Below are positions 45,601 to 56,344 of a DNA stretch of 64,000 nt, one piece after another (positions within the stretch are counted from its first letter, which is position 1; each line of letters opens with the position of its first letter). The DNA comes from Galeopsis tetrahit (taxonomy: Eukaryota > Streptophyta > Magnoliopsida > Lamiales > Lamiaceae). The position numbers and the translations under genes are program-made. The notes under the pieces were generated by a model that saw nothing but the letters and a program-made list of their open reading frames with translations, was not told the origin of the DNA and did no database searches. Location: NCBI GenBank assembly GCA_963675135.1, contig OY776129.1:63055028-63119027 (forward strand), in the 5' to 3' direction.

Positions 45601-48295
45601 CAAGATTTTTGTGAGGAAATCTTTGACACTCTTCAAGTAAAACCCCCCCAAACTTGGCTTCTTGTTGTATATCCATGAATTTCTCCTCCTTTTTGATTGG
45701 AAGTTCCTTCATAACATCAAAAGAAGACATATATTCAAACAATTCCATATCATTAAGCTCATCAAAATTGAAATAAAAAAGAATAGAAGAGAGAGAGTTA
45801 AGAGATTCTCTTATGCAAAAATCAAGTGGATCCTTTGAGTTGCTCTTTTCCATGTGCATATTCACACAAGCTTGCACGTGGTTGATCATGTTGCACTCAA
45901 AGACTTCATCCTCATCATCTCTAAACTTGATGGCCTTGTAGATGTTGAACAATACTTTCTCATTGTTCACTTGAAGCTCCAACTCCCCTTTCCTCACATT
46001 AATGATAGCTCCACCGGTTGCCAAAAATGGCCTTCCCAAGATGAGTGGAATGTACTTATCCTCCTCCATATCCAACACCACAAAATTCACCGGAAATATG
46101 AATTTATCAATCTTAACCAACACGTCCTCTACTATACCCAAGGGGTAAGTCATGGATCTATCCGCCAATTGAAGGCTCATCGTGGTTGGTGTAAGTTTCC
46201 CCAAACCAAGTGACTTGAATATGGACAAAGGCATAAGATTAATGCTAGCTCCCAAATCACACAAAGCTTTAAATGTACCTCCATCTCCAATAACACATGG
46301 TAAGGTGAAGGATCCGGGGTCTCTAAGCTTTTGAGGTAGCTTTGCTTGAATGATTGAGCTACACTCTTCGGTCAAGTGCACCGTTTCATACTCCACCATC
46401 TTCCTCTTGTTGGACATAATTTCTTTCAAGAACTTGGAGTAATGGGGCATTTGTTCTAGAGCTTCGGCGAAGGGAATGTTGATGTGGATCTTTTTGAACA
46501 TCTCTACAAACTTGGCAAATTTGTTGTCCAAGCCCTTCTTCTTCAACCTTTGAGGGTATGGGAGAGGTACCACATTCTTGACTTTGTCTTGAGGAGGGAT
46601 TGCCTCCTCACTCTTCTTCTCCTCTACTTTCTCTTCTTCCCTCACTATCTCCTCTTGCCTCTCTTTCTCTTGTCCATCTTCTTTGTCGACATCCTCGGGT
46701 GCCATTACCATTTCCTCCTCTTGTGGCATCTTTGGCCCATCGTAGCTCGTCCCACTTCTTAGCTTAATAGCTTTGCAATGCTCCTTGGGGTTGAGCTCCG
46801 TGTTTGAAGGAAATTGCCCCGGAGTGTGTTGACTACCGATGACATTAGAAAGTTGACTCACTTGCTTCTCTATGGCTTTCACATTATTTGCCACGTTCTT
46901 GATCATTTCCCCTTGTTCATCAAGTCTTTGTCGGGTTATGTTTGCATTCTCCCTAGTCTCCCTCATGAAGTTCTTGGTTTCCCCCATAAAAGCACCAAAC
47001 ATGTCCTCCAATGACAACTTTGATGAAGACTCCACAATAGTTCCATCTCTAACATTAAAATTTGGAGGTGGGATGATGGCATTTCTTGTGTTGGCATAGG
47101 AAAAGTTCTCATGTTGCCTCAACCCGGGATGGTAATGATTTGGGTTAGGGGGATTTTGCCTCTCGTTCCAACCTCTTTCTTGAAAATTACGGTCCCTTTG
47201 ATTGTTCATATAATGAGCCTCTTCATATTGATTATCACTAGGTCCCATTAATGACTTGGCCGCCATCATCGAAGTCAACTTGTCTACCTTGTTGGATAAA
47301 GTAGCAAAATCATCCGACTCCTTAGTGGAAGCAACTTTCCGGGCTTGCCTTCTCTCGGATGGCCATTGGTTTCCGTTCTTTGCCATCTCCTCTAGGAGCA
47401 CATAACCCTCATCCGTCGTCTTTCCTAGCAAAGAACCTCCACCGGCCGAGGCATCCACCATCCCTCTCGTTCGATGGTCCATCCCATTGTAGAAGTAACA
47501 AATCAATTGGTCTCTTGAGAACCCATGTTGAGGACAACTCCTTATGAGATCCTTGAAGTGTTCCCAAGCTTCAGCTAAAGACTCATCATCGTCTTGCATG
47601 AAGGAAGAAATTTCTCCTCTTATCTTGATGGTCTTGCTTGGAGGAAAGTATTTCATGAGGAAAGCGTCTACAAGATCGGTCCAATTTTCGATTGTCCTTA
47701 GATCAAGAGACATGTACCATTGCTTTGCACGATCACGGAGTGAGAATGGGAACAATTGGAGACAGATGTAATCTTGAGGGACACGATTGATCTTAACTGT
47801 TCCACTTATCTCTAAGAATTGAGATAAATGGAGGTTAGGATCCTCCTTTGACAACCCTCCAAATTGGTTGTTTTGAACCATCATGATTAGGGCCGGCTTG
47901 AGCTCAAAGTTATGAGCATCAACGGGTTCCCGACCCACTCCTCCATAGGGCCTTGGGATAGGGCGGAAGTGGTCTCTCAAGACTCGTTGATTCCCGTTTT
48001 CCTCCCGTTGCTCTACATTTCTTTCCATCCCAATGTTCTCTTCAACTCTCCGACGAAAATTGTCCCTTAGCACCCCTTGAGGTCGGTTACCTCCATTCCC
48101 GTTAGGTTCCTCGATTCCTTCGACTCCTTGATTCTCGAGTTCCTCTTCAACTTCTTCTACAACCGGATTCTCCCTTCGATTCATTCTTTCCAACTCTAGT
48201 CTTCTCCTTTCGGCGTTCCTTCTTCGACAATTGGCCTCAATCTCCGGATCTAAAGGTAGCACTTCTTGGTGATTCCTCCTAGATCGTGTGATCAT
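42629..48295 (-). pseudogene. Gypsy gag-pol polyprotein, interrupted by two TGA codons
   Basis: One frame runs for 1889 codons from ATG at 48293-48295 to a stop at 42629-42631. Its only interruptions are TGA codons at 43301-43303 and 42935-42937. Approximate residues are: gag 100-330 (QHGFSRDQL, YNGMDHRTR); protease near 678 (LCDLGAS); reverse transcriptase 1050-1210 (YRMLNSATRKDHFPLP, FMDDF near 1173); RNase H 1310-1420 (MCDASDYAIG, YTDHTILKYL); integrase zinc region 1520-1570 (CDKCQRMGN); and core (WGIDFMGP, VSDGG, then TELANREV after the first TGA). All catalytic motifs seen are intact. Both TGA codons sit where CGA (Arg) would fit, so CpG deamination is the likely cause. Gag and pol share one frame with no visible frameshift signal. 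Confidence 0.93.
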
Positions 48296-48450
48296 AAACC
48301 ATGTCTATCACAAGAACAAACGAGAGTGAGAATTGTAATCAAGATCAAGATAACAAACTCAAATCTTTTTGGATTTTTGCAAATAAAGAAAACAAATAAA
48401 TTGTCTAAACTAAAACTCTCCAAGCCTACACTCTAGAGCTTATGAAAACC

Positions 48451-48468
48451 TCCCCGGCAGCGGCGCCA
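48451..48468 (-). other. Primer binding site of the gypsy element
   Basis: The minus strand reads TGGCGCCGCTGCCGGGGA six bases inside the 5' LTR. This is the form used by Athila/Tat-type elements, matching the 3' end of a tRNA starting TGGCGCC (reported as tRNA-Asp for this group). Confidence 0.8.
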
Positions 48469-49466
48469 TAAACTTGATACACGTGTTATGCAACATTAAA
48501 TAAACAACCGCAAGTATACGGCGTCTATTGTAGCGTGATAAGCACGAGGTCGATCCCACGAGAAGGCTAAGCGTAAAAGTGGTAGTTTGCTATTCGAATT
48601 CTAAGTAGACGTGATCGAAATTTTGAAAGTGATGATTTACTCTAAAGTTACCTACCAAGTGTCACGAATAAGCAACAAAGAGCAAAGATAAAATCGATCA
48701 AATGACATACAAATCACAAAACGAAAGTAAAATGGATGTAAACTCAATTAAGAGAAAGTAGGTCCTAGAGCACATGCACTACTAATGAATCCAACTATGG
48801 TTAAATGCCTATTCAAATGGTGTTCATGCTTTGTCTATAAGATTGATCACAACGTAATGAATTAAAAGTCCTTTCGATCCAAGTAATTCAAAGGAAATAC
48901 TACACAACCTAGTATCTCTACCTAAGTTGCACAATAAGACCCAATCAAGCCCTTAAGATCATCACACATCTTCCTAATCATTGATCATCTTTCAATCTCA
49001 CAATAAAATTAGGTCAAATGCTTGCAATCAATTAATCAAACTAGATTTCTCAACCTAATTCAACTAACTATGATCAACACATCACCATTGTACACATAAT
49101 GACATGTTTTTCAACAAACACCAAGCATCCAAATAGAATTAAGCCACACAAACACCAATTAAACAAATATTAATCCGTAGATATCATCAAAAGTATGTAC
49201 AAGGCCCTAGAACCAAAAGTGTTCTAGCCAATCAACCACATGTTTGAATTACAAGGAAAACAAAGATCAAATCAATAAAAACTGAAAATAAGGAAAAGCT
49301 TAGACTGTGGTGTGGTGAGGAATTGAATTCCCAAGCTAGTGGCTCCTCCCTTGCATGAATTGGTGGTGAATTGAAGAATATATGGCCCAAAACCTCCAAA
49401 TGTGTGTTGATGTGTGAAAGAATTCTTGAGAGAGGGGTAAGATGGTGTGAAATTCAAGAAGTGGGG

Positions 49467-49474
49467 TATTTATA
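49467..49474 (-). promoter_or_regulatory. TATA box in the 5' LTR
   Basis: TATAAATA on the minus strand, about 90 bp downstream of the palindrome array. It is the likely start region of the genomic transcript. Confidence 0.65.
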
Positions 49475-49559
49475 GTGTTGGGGTAGGGTTTGGATATGAT
49501 ATTTGCAAGTTAGTCCTTCAAAAATGGAGAAAACACGCGTTTGGCACCGAATTTGGGAG

Positions 49560-49806
49560 TGACTCGGCCGAGTTGGGGTCACTCGGCCGAGTTGGGGTGT
49601 TAGTCGAACATCACAAAAACAGGGGTTGCGCGTTACTCGGCCGAGTGGTCTTCAAAGCCTTCAGTTCAACTCGGCCGAGTTGGGTTACTCGGCCGAGTGC
49701 GCAGTAAAACTCAAACTCGCAGATTCGGCCGAGTAACATCACTCGGCCGTGTGCGCAGTCGAGGCCAAACTCGCAGATTCGGCCGAGTAACCTCACTCGG
49801 CCGAGT
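49560..49806 (-). promoter_or_regulatory. Array of ACTCGGCCGAGT palindromes in U3
   Basis: Nine full or near-full copies of the 12-bp palindrome ACTCGGCCGAGT are spaced irregularly (19-60 bp) just upstream of the TATA box. The same array, with one more copy, is at 40343-40610 in the other LTR. Dense identical palindromes in U3 suggest a binding site for a dimeric regulator. Function is inference. Confidence 0.6.
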
Positions 49807-50149
49807 TGCCTTGTTCTTCGATTTCGGTCTTTTCTCGTTTCGTGCATAACTTTCGCCTCGGGTGTCGGATTGACTTGATTCCTTTGGCTAATCCACTCCG
49901 TTTTCCGAGACGAATCCAACCGTGCACTCCTCTTTCCAGTCGGATCACTTGTGGTATGTGTTTTGCTCCAAATTCCATCGTTTTACCTACAAAATCAACA
50001 AAACACAACCTTTCTCTCATTTCGGCTTAAGCAATCATAATCAATGCATAAATCAATGAAATTCACATCAAAATATGCTTCACATGTGCCTTAAAATTGT
50101 GTAAATTCCACCCTAATCAGTAGGTGAGAAGCTGTATCGTGGCTCCACC

Positions 50150-50249
50150 GCCGGTGGATTGGAGTGGTGGAGGCAAATCGGCGGCCGCCGACACGCCGAG
50201 GTTACTTCCGACGCCGTTTTTTACGAAAACGTTTCAGCTTGTCGATGAC
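50150..50249 (+). pseudogene. Heat-shock factor gene fragment (start of DNA-binding domain)
   Basis: One frame reads LLPTPFFTKTFQLVDD (50202-50249), the beginning of the HSF DNA-binding domain. A Gly/Ala-rich lead-in precedes it, as in class B factors. After VDD the similarity stops and the frame ends at 50313-50315. No ATG precedes it; the upstream side is the gypsy insertion at 50119 with a stop in the flanking 39250 side. Length is a small fraction of an HSF gene. It may be a captured fragment or the relic of a gene. The identity rests on one 16-residue block. Confidence 0.55.
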
Positions 50250-50315
50250 CTCTCTCAGTGGCGTTTGAGGCGAATTGTCTGCGCTTTGAATCGAAATCTA
50301 GAGATTGCGAGATAG

Positions 50316-50994
50316 AAAAGGAAGGGAAAAGAGGAGAAAAATGAGAGAAGAATTTGTAGAAAAAAGCTGAGAAAAATTGTGTGCACCTGCACACGGTGCA
50401 TATGAGAATTTCTCTTCCAATTAAAATGACACAAGTAGTAGACTACATACAAGTGTGTAGTCATGACTCATGATAATTATGTGACAGTGAATTTCAATCA
50501 CCATAAAATATTTATAGTATTTTGTAATCTCTATTTTTAAAGAGTTGGTTTGGTGTGGGAGAGAAAAAAAAAAGTATGAAGCGATTTTTTCTCTTTTTAT
50601 TTTGTTGTGTTACTACTACTATTTTTATTTAATGCATTAAATGTCAGATATTGTTTTTATTTAATATTCTTTCATTTATGATGGATAGTGTGCAGTTGCC
50701 CTTAATGTTATTATGGGGTTGGGAGTATATTTTATTGACTATGAATACGATATTATTCAAGATTTATTCGAATGGAGCTACTGATTTATCTATGGATTGG
50801 TCTTATATAGAATCAATTCCTTATAAGGAATTGAGTTGACTTGGTCAACTTAAATCTTAAATATTCAAGAATATTATGAACCCTAAATATTCAAGATTAT
50901 TGTGAATAAAAATTTTGACTTGGTTAATTTATTTTTTTATTATTTTTTTTTGTAATTTTTTTTTTATTGATAATTTTTTTTCGAAATTGTGTGT
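50316..50994. other. Intergenic sequence
   Basis: GTGTGCACCTGCACACGGTG at about 50380-50399 is a GTGCAC palindromic block that might pair with the one at 38950. A short duplicate TAAATATTCAAGA-TATT is near 50858-50905. No gene is seen. Confidence 0.35.
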
Positions 50995-51600
50995 GTTGAA
51001 AAGTGTAAGTTAATATTACTAAAAAGTGTAACACAATATTACTAAAAAGTGTAACACATTTTTTTATTAAAAGTATAAGTCACTATAATTGAAAAGTGCA
51101 ACACAACTTTTAATGAAAAGTATAAGTCATTATAACTAGAAAATGCAAGTTAGTATAACTAGAAAGTGCAACACAATATTATTAAAAAGTGCATGGCAAT
51201 ATACTTGAAAAGTGCAACACAATATTTTAATGAAAAGTGTAAGTTATTATAACTGAAAAATGTAACAAAATACGAGTAAAAAGTGTAACATAACATTACT
51301 AAAAAGTGTAAGTCACTATAACTGAACATATTGTTGAAAATTGTAAGTCACTACAACTGAAAAGTGCAACAAAATATGACTAAAATGTGTAGCATAACAT
51401 TACTAAAAAGTGTAAGTCAATATAACTAAAAAATATTGTTGAAAATAGTAAGTCACTACAACTGAAAAGTGCAACAAAATATGTGTAACATAACATCACT
51501 AACAAGTGTATGTCATTATAACTGAAATTATTGTTGCAAATATTGCAAAATAACATGCTAAAAAATTGTAAATTGCATGTTACACTTTTCCTTATTTTCA
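50995..51600. repeat. Degenerate minisatellite array 1 (AAAAGTG units)
   Basis: There are about twenty imperfect units built on AAAAGTGCAACACAATATTA and AAAAGTGTAAGTCACTATAA. Spacing is irregular, roughly 20-48 bp. The composite unit matches the arm of the foldback MITE at 58646-58857. Confidence 0.8.
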
Positions 51601-52841
51601 AAAAGCACTTTTATAATAAAAAAAAAATATATGTGAAAATTGTTAGAGGTAAGAGTTGAACACTAGACCTCAACATAAAAAAAATTATACTCAATCGTTT
51701 AAGCTACATAAATTATAATAAATGTTTTTCGCGTATTGTATATTTATTATCAATTCTATCAATTTTTTAAAATTTACTCAATTCCTTGTACTACCCTTTA
51801 TCTATGTATTGATGCGCATAATATGCAATGTCTTTAGTGGCTTTTTTTTAAATGAACTTTTATTCACAAAACTGGTACGAGGAATATACAGAAACAAAAG
51901 AAAGTAGTAGAGTGTTTTGTTATAAAAATGAAAAGAAAAAAATTTGCATAACTTTACACATTTCCATTCCCACAACTTGATTTTTGTTTTCATCTTACTC
52001 TACTCTATCTTCATCACAGATCAAATATCACCATTTTCAAAGAACTCATTTTTTTTCTTTCAAAGAAGTCATAAAACACAAATTTACTTAAATACTTGCA
52101 GCAATATGAAAGCCTAGCTCTCTTAACGACAACGTGAAACAAACTGATCACTCGAGCGATACCTTTGTTAATATCGAACATGCTTAATTTGAATTAAAAT
52201 AAGAATTTAGATATTCACTTTTTATTTAAAGTATGCAGAAAATGTATAATGTCAAGCATCAATAATTTATTTGGGATTATACCTGACAAAATATCAATTT
52301 TAATCATGTAATGTAAATTGGCCGATTTTAACTTTAATCCTATATTTTTTGTATTTTTTAAATTTTAATTCATGTAAATTGGCCGATTTCAACTTTAATC
52401 CTATATTTTTTGTATTTTTTAAATTTTAATCCTGACAGTATTAATTTTAGTCTTGTAAATTATGTAGAGCTCAATTTTAGTTCGGTAACTTTACACTAAA
52501 ATTGAAGAAAAAAAATATTTCCCGTAACTTTCACTTAAAAAAAATAATAATCCCAAAATTTCCTAAAAAGGATTTAAAAAACTTTATTTATGACCCATGA
52601 TCATTGTATTTTTATGCAATAAAAAGTGTGAGTGAAATGATATCGTTCAAATGTCTCCAATAAAAAATTTCCAATAAAAAATTGAACGTTAAATAATCAA
52701 ATTATGGAACATAAATTTTTTTTTTTTTTTTTGGACTTTTTAAAAAAAGGTGAAAGTTTCGTTAATTAAAAAAAAATCTCCTAAAATTGATATTTGTAGA
52801 ACTAAATTTAAAAAATGCAAATTAGAGAACTAAAATTAATA
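51601..52841. other. AT-rich intergenic sequence with a 61-bp tandem duplication
   Basis: Units 52311-52371 and 52372-52432 both carry GTAAATTGGCCGATTT and CTTTAATCCTATATTTTTTG. No gene is seen elsewhere in the stretch. Confidence 0.6.
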
Positions 52842-53113
52842 CTCCCTCCGTCCCAGGATTTTGTGCATGATTTGACGGGCACGGAAATTAAGAAAATGGA
52901 ATATAGTGATGTGTATGTTAGAATAAAGGAGGGGTATTATTGGTAATTCATTAACTAAGGTAGGTGAAGATTTGACTAAAGTTATAAATTAAGTTAGTTG
53001 TGGGCCCAAATAAAATAAAGGAGGGGTAATATTGGTAAAAATGATTTGAGTTATTTCATTTTTTAGAGTGTGCAAATAATGTTGGACTCCCTTTAAAAAA
53101 AATGTGCAAGGAG
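52842..53113. mobile_element. Stowaway MITE
   Basis: It is flanked by TA. The left end CTCCCTCCGTCCCAGGAT is the canonical Stowaway terminus. The right end (reverse complement CTCCTTGCACATTTTTTTTA) matches less well, so the border is moderately sure. Confidence 0.65.
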
Positions 53114-53938
53114 TACCTTTACAACTAATAACTATAACTAAAAAGGTGTAAAATTACCAATCAAAATTGAAGTCAATTTAATTTAAAGGATTGATATTTT
53201 CTCATTATATTTCCCGACTCTATCTCACAATGAATACCATACCACCAATATTAGTCCTAAATTTATTCTAGATATGTGGGCCGGAGAAAGTGGTGGAGTT
53301 ATTCTATAATCTAGGAAACCGAGTCCGCCTCCTTCACTGTCCAATTGGAGTAGTAGTATATTTTCTTCTTCAAAGATTTGCCATTGATATATTTTTTCTC
53401 TATAAAAACATTATTTATTTATTTACTTACCTATTTATTATTAATTAGATTAAAAATAAATATCATTATATTATTTTTTTATTATTTGAATAAATTAATT
53501 TTCTCATAAATTAAAATATCAATATAGTCGATTCTAATTTAATTATTCATATACATCAGACCACCATTAATAAATTTATAGTTGGAGATGATCATAAGAG
53601 TATTGTTAAAAAAAGAAAAAATGATGAATTTGTATTGTTATTAATAAAGTAGCAAATCAATAAAAACATTAATTTAGATAAGGTATTTTCGATCGGTAGA
53701 TGTTGGCGCATATAAAGGAAGATGTAAGTGAACGGGGTATGGGGGCTCGGATAGAGTAGAGTACTGTTATATGAAGTATGATAAACATATATGAAAGTTT
53801 GAATACAATCTGTAGTTAATCTGAATCCATCAAAGACATCGAGTTGTATATGCATTGCATGCGACTTCAATTCAGTACGAAAAGAGTATACAAAGGTGCA
53901 ATTAAACAGAACAAAGACATTGATGGGTCCATATATAA

Positions 53939-54015
53939 GGGATGCATGCCTAATTGATCTACCCTTACCCGAGAGATCATTCACGTGGTACAAGCCCGAT
54001 GGATCACAAACTTAG
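53939..54015 (+). pseudogene. LINE endonuclease fragment
   Basis: One frame reads LIDLPLPERSFTWYKPDGS before a stop at 54013-54015. The LPL-x-x-R-x-(F/Y)-TWYKPDGS block is a hallmark of the endonuclease domain of plant L1-type LINEs. Only about 25 codons remain. Confidence 0.65.
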
Positions 54016-54231
54016 AGTTGGACGGAAACAAGAAGCTTGAGGGATGTAAGAGGTAAGAGGTAAGAGGTAAATACACAGGCTGAACAAATGTTCACACTTG
54101 TATGAGGCAGTGCATCTTGGTTTTGTTGAATAAAGAATTTTACCTACCAAAAATAAATAAAATAAGACATTTAATAAGGAATGTAAGTTATTATATATGT
54201 AGAATAAAAGTAGAGGATGGATGGAAATAAA
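54016..54231. other. Short flank with TAAGAGG triplet repeat
   Basis: Three tandem copies of AAGAGGT lie at about 54048-54068. No gene is seen. Confidence 0.5.
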
Positions 54232-55045
54232 AAGTGCAAGTTGTTATAATTGAAAAATGCAACACGATATTAATAAAAAGTGTAAGTCATATATAACTGA
54301 AAAATGCAATTCAATATTATTAAAAGTGTAAGTCATTATAATCGAAAAGTGTAAGTGTCTTTAACTGAAAAGTGCAACATAACTTTTGTTAAAAAGTGCA
54401 AGTGAGTATAATTGGAAAATGTAATACTCCCTTCATCCCACAAAGATAGCTACATATTTCTTTTTTGGATGTCCCAAATTATAGCTACATTTCCTCTTTT
54501 ACTTAAGTATTAATCACATTATTGTCAATTTTTTCCCCTAATTAATAAGAGTAATTAATGCTTAGCAGATTTTGAAGTATGAGATTTCAAGGGCAAAATT
54601 GATATATTAGCTAAACTTGACTACATTTATTGATTTTTCTTAATTTGTGTGTAAAGTCAAATGTAGCTAGCTATCTTTATGGGATGGAGAGGGTACAATA
54701 TTAGTGAAAAGTGTAAGTCATTATAACTGAAAAGTGCAACACAAATATTATTAAAAAGTGCAAATCAGTATAACTTAAAAGTGCTACACAATATTTAATG
54801 AAAAGTGTAAGTTATTATAACTGAAAAATGAAACATAATATTACTGAAAAATGTAACACAATTTTTAATGAAAAGTGTAAGTCATTGTAACTGAAAAGTG
54901 CACGACACTACAACTGAAAAGTGCAACACCAAATTTACACAAGACCTGGTCAATACAAGTTTTTATATAATTATTCAACACTGAAAAATATTGTTGAAAA
55001 GTGTAAGTTACTATAATTATAAAGTGCAACACAATACAATAAAAT
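54232..55045. repeat. Degenerate minisatellite array 2 (AAAAGTG units)
   Basis: Same unit family as 50995-51600 (AAAAGTGTAAGTCATTATAA, CTGAAAAGTGCAACAC). The array is split by a Stowaway MITE at 54427-54693, which therefore came later. Confidence 0.8.
54427..54693. mobile_element. Stowaway MITE inserted into minisatellite array 2
   Basis: It is flanked by TA. The left end CTCCCTTCATCCCACAAAGA and the reverse complement of the right end (CCCTCTCCATCCCATAAAGA) are good inverted repeats. Array units resume directly on both sides. Confidence 0.9.
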
Positions 55046-55625
55046 AAAATACGGAGTAAAAAAAGTTGACTTAGTCGTAGGAGAGATGAATAGTTGAAAA
55101 AAAAGTTTGATTTGGTTTAATAGCGATTATTCGATTAATGATGTGTTATTATAGAAGGAATCCTATTTGAGACATTCTCGTGCATAATTGCATAAAACAA
55201 ATCTCCACTTTTATGATTTACATTTCATGATTTAGATAGAGTTATAGATTCAATATATAATGGAAACCTATTTAATGTATGACATGTCTCATATGAGCTT
55301 TTGTCATTATTATATATTTTTTAATTACTTTTATCTTTATATTGTGATGTTTTAAAATTACTTAAAAAAAAAATTATATTCACAATATTCATAATTTTAC
55401 ATAAAATGATACTCTTTATATCTCTTACTATTTTAACACAAGTTTTAATGTATAAATTATTTATTAATATTATAAGAGATTAAAGTGAGAATAATAATGA
55501 CTTTACAACTTTATGAGTAACAGGGGGATAATTAAAATGATTTTTTCTGAATCATTAAGTAAAAGACAATTAAAATATCAAAATGAGTCATTAAATATGG
55601 AGCGGGCTGAGGAAATACTGTATTA
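55046..55625. other. AT-rich intergenic sequence
   Basis: No gene or repeat ends were recognised. Confidence 0.4.
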
Positions 55626-55844
55626 CTCCCTCCGCCCGCCTATTTTTGGCACAGAGATTAAGAAAAGTGATTAAGTAATAGATATAATACAAGTGATAGT
55701 GATTGAGAGGGGAGAGAGATAGAGAGAAAAAATAAGATATAAAGTGAAGTGTAAGAAAAAGTACTTACCAAAAAAGGTATGAGAAGCTTATAAGCGGACG
55801 GACCAAAATGGTAAAATGTGAAGTTTATAGACGGACGGATGAAG
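55626..55844. mobile_element. Stowaway MITE
   Basis: It is flanked by TA. The left end CTCCCTCCGCCCGCCTATTT and the reverse complement of the right end (CTTCATCCGTCCGTCTATAA) form inverted repeats. It lies about 500 bp upstream of the PDX1 start. Confidence 0.85.
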
Positions 55845-56151
55845 TATTTTTAAACTTACACATACGTAAATCAACTTATTTTTCTATTTTATAATAAAAT
55901 TATTATTTAAATTTTACTTTCTTAATATGTGTTCACCTCAAATACAATTATGAGACTGGAGTAATACTTTATAAGTGTGAGCGTGAAATTCGGATATGAA
56001 TTACTTATTAAAATGAGAAATGGATAAAAAGAAATGAAATTGGATTGGATTGAGTAGTAAAATAAAGTAGGGTAAACGTAGGAATGGTGCAGAAGTTGCT
56101 ACCCGGTGGCTTCACCTTTGCCATTAAAAGAAAATCATAGTATTATTTTTG

Positions 56152-56158
56152 TATAAAT
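56152..56158 (+). promoter_or_regulatory. Probable TATA box of the PDX1 gene
   Basis: TATAAAT lies 193 bases before the start codon, followed by a long CT-rich leader (about 56219-56333). Confidence 0.55.
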
Positions 56159-56344
56159 ATTTAGGAAAGAAAAATAAAAATACAAGGCTTCGAGAATTCA
56201 CCAGCCACTTGAGTCCCAATCTCTCCTCCTCCGCCCGCTTACTTAACCCTCCACTCATTCTTCTCTCTCCCCTATCTCTCCTCCTCCCTTCTCTCTCTCT
56301 CTCCTCAATCCCCCCCTTCTCTCTCATCAATCCTAACAAAAACA

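Larger units (their letters stand above)
39259..50119 (-). mobile_element. Complete Ty3/gypsy retrotransposon (Athila/Tat-like)
   Basis: It is bounded by the 5-bp direct repeat GTAGG (39254-39258 and 50120-50124). It is read on the minus strand: 5' LTR 50119-48475, primer site 48468-48451, gag-pol 48295-42629, polypurine tract near 40940-40923, and 3' LTR 40922-39259. Gag, protease and reverse transcriptase motifs (CPQHGF, CDLGASINLMP, FMDDF) match the Athila/Tat lineage from memory. The LTRs differ by one 19-bp repeat unit and roughly fifteen to twenty substitutions by eye, so the insertion is moderately young. Gag-pol carries two in-frame TGA codons. No env ORF is found in the 1.7 kb after pol. 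Confidence 0.95.
48475..50119 (-). repeat. 5' LTR of the gypsy element
   Basis: 1645 bp, the partner of 39259-40922. U3 (right side) carries nine CGGCCG-centred palindromes at 49560-49806, followed in transcription direction by a TATA box at 49467-49474. Confidence 0.95.

Noticed and set aside
43251..47771. Many + strand frames opposite gag-pol
   Set aside because: They are antisense shadows of the long minus-strand polyprotein.
53592..53993. 133-codon minus-strand frame
   Set aside because: It has no recognised motif and its beginning overlaps the + strand LINE fragment, which is the better explanation.
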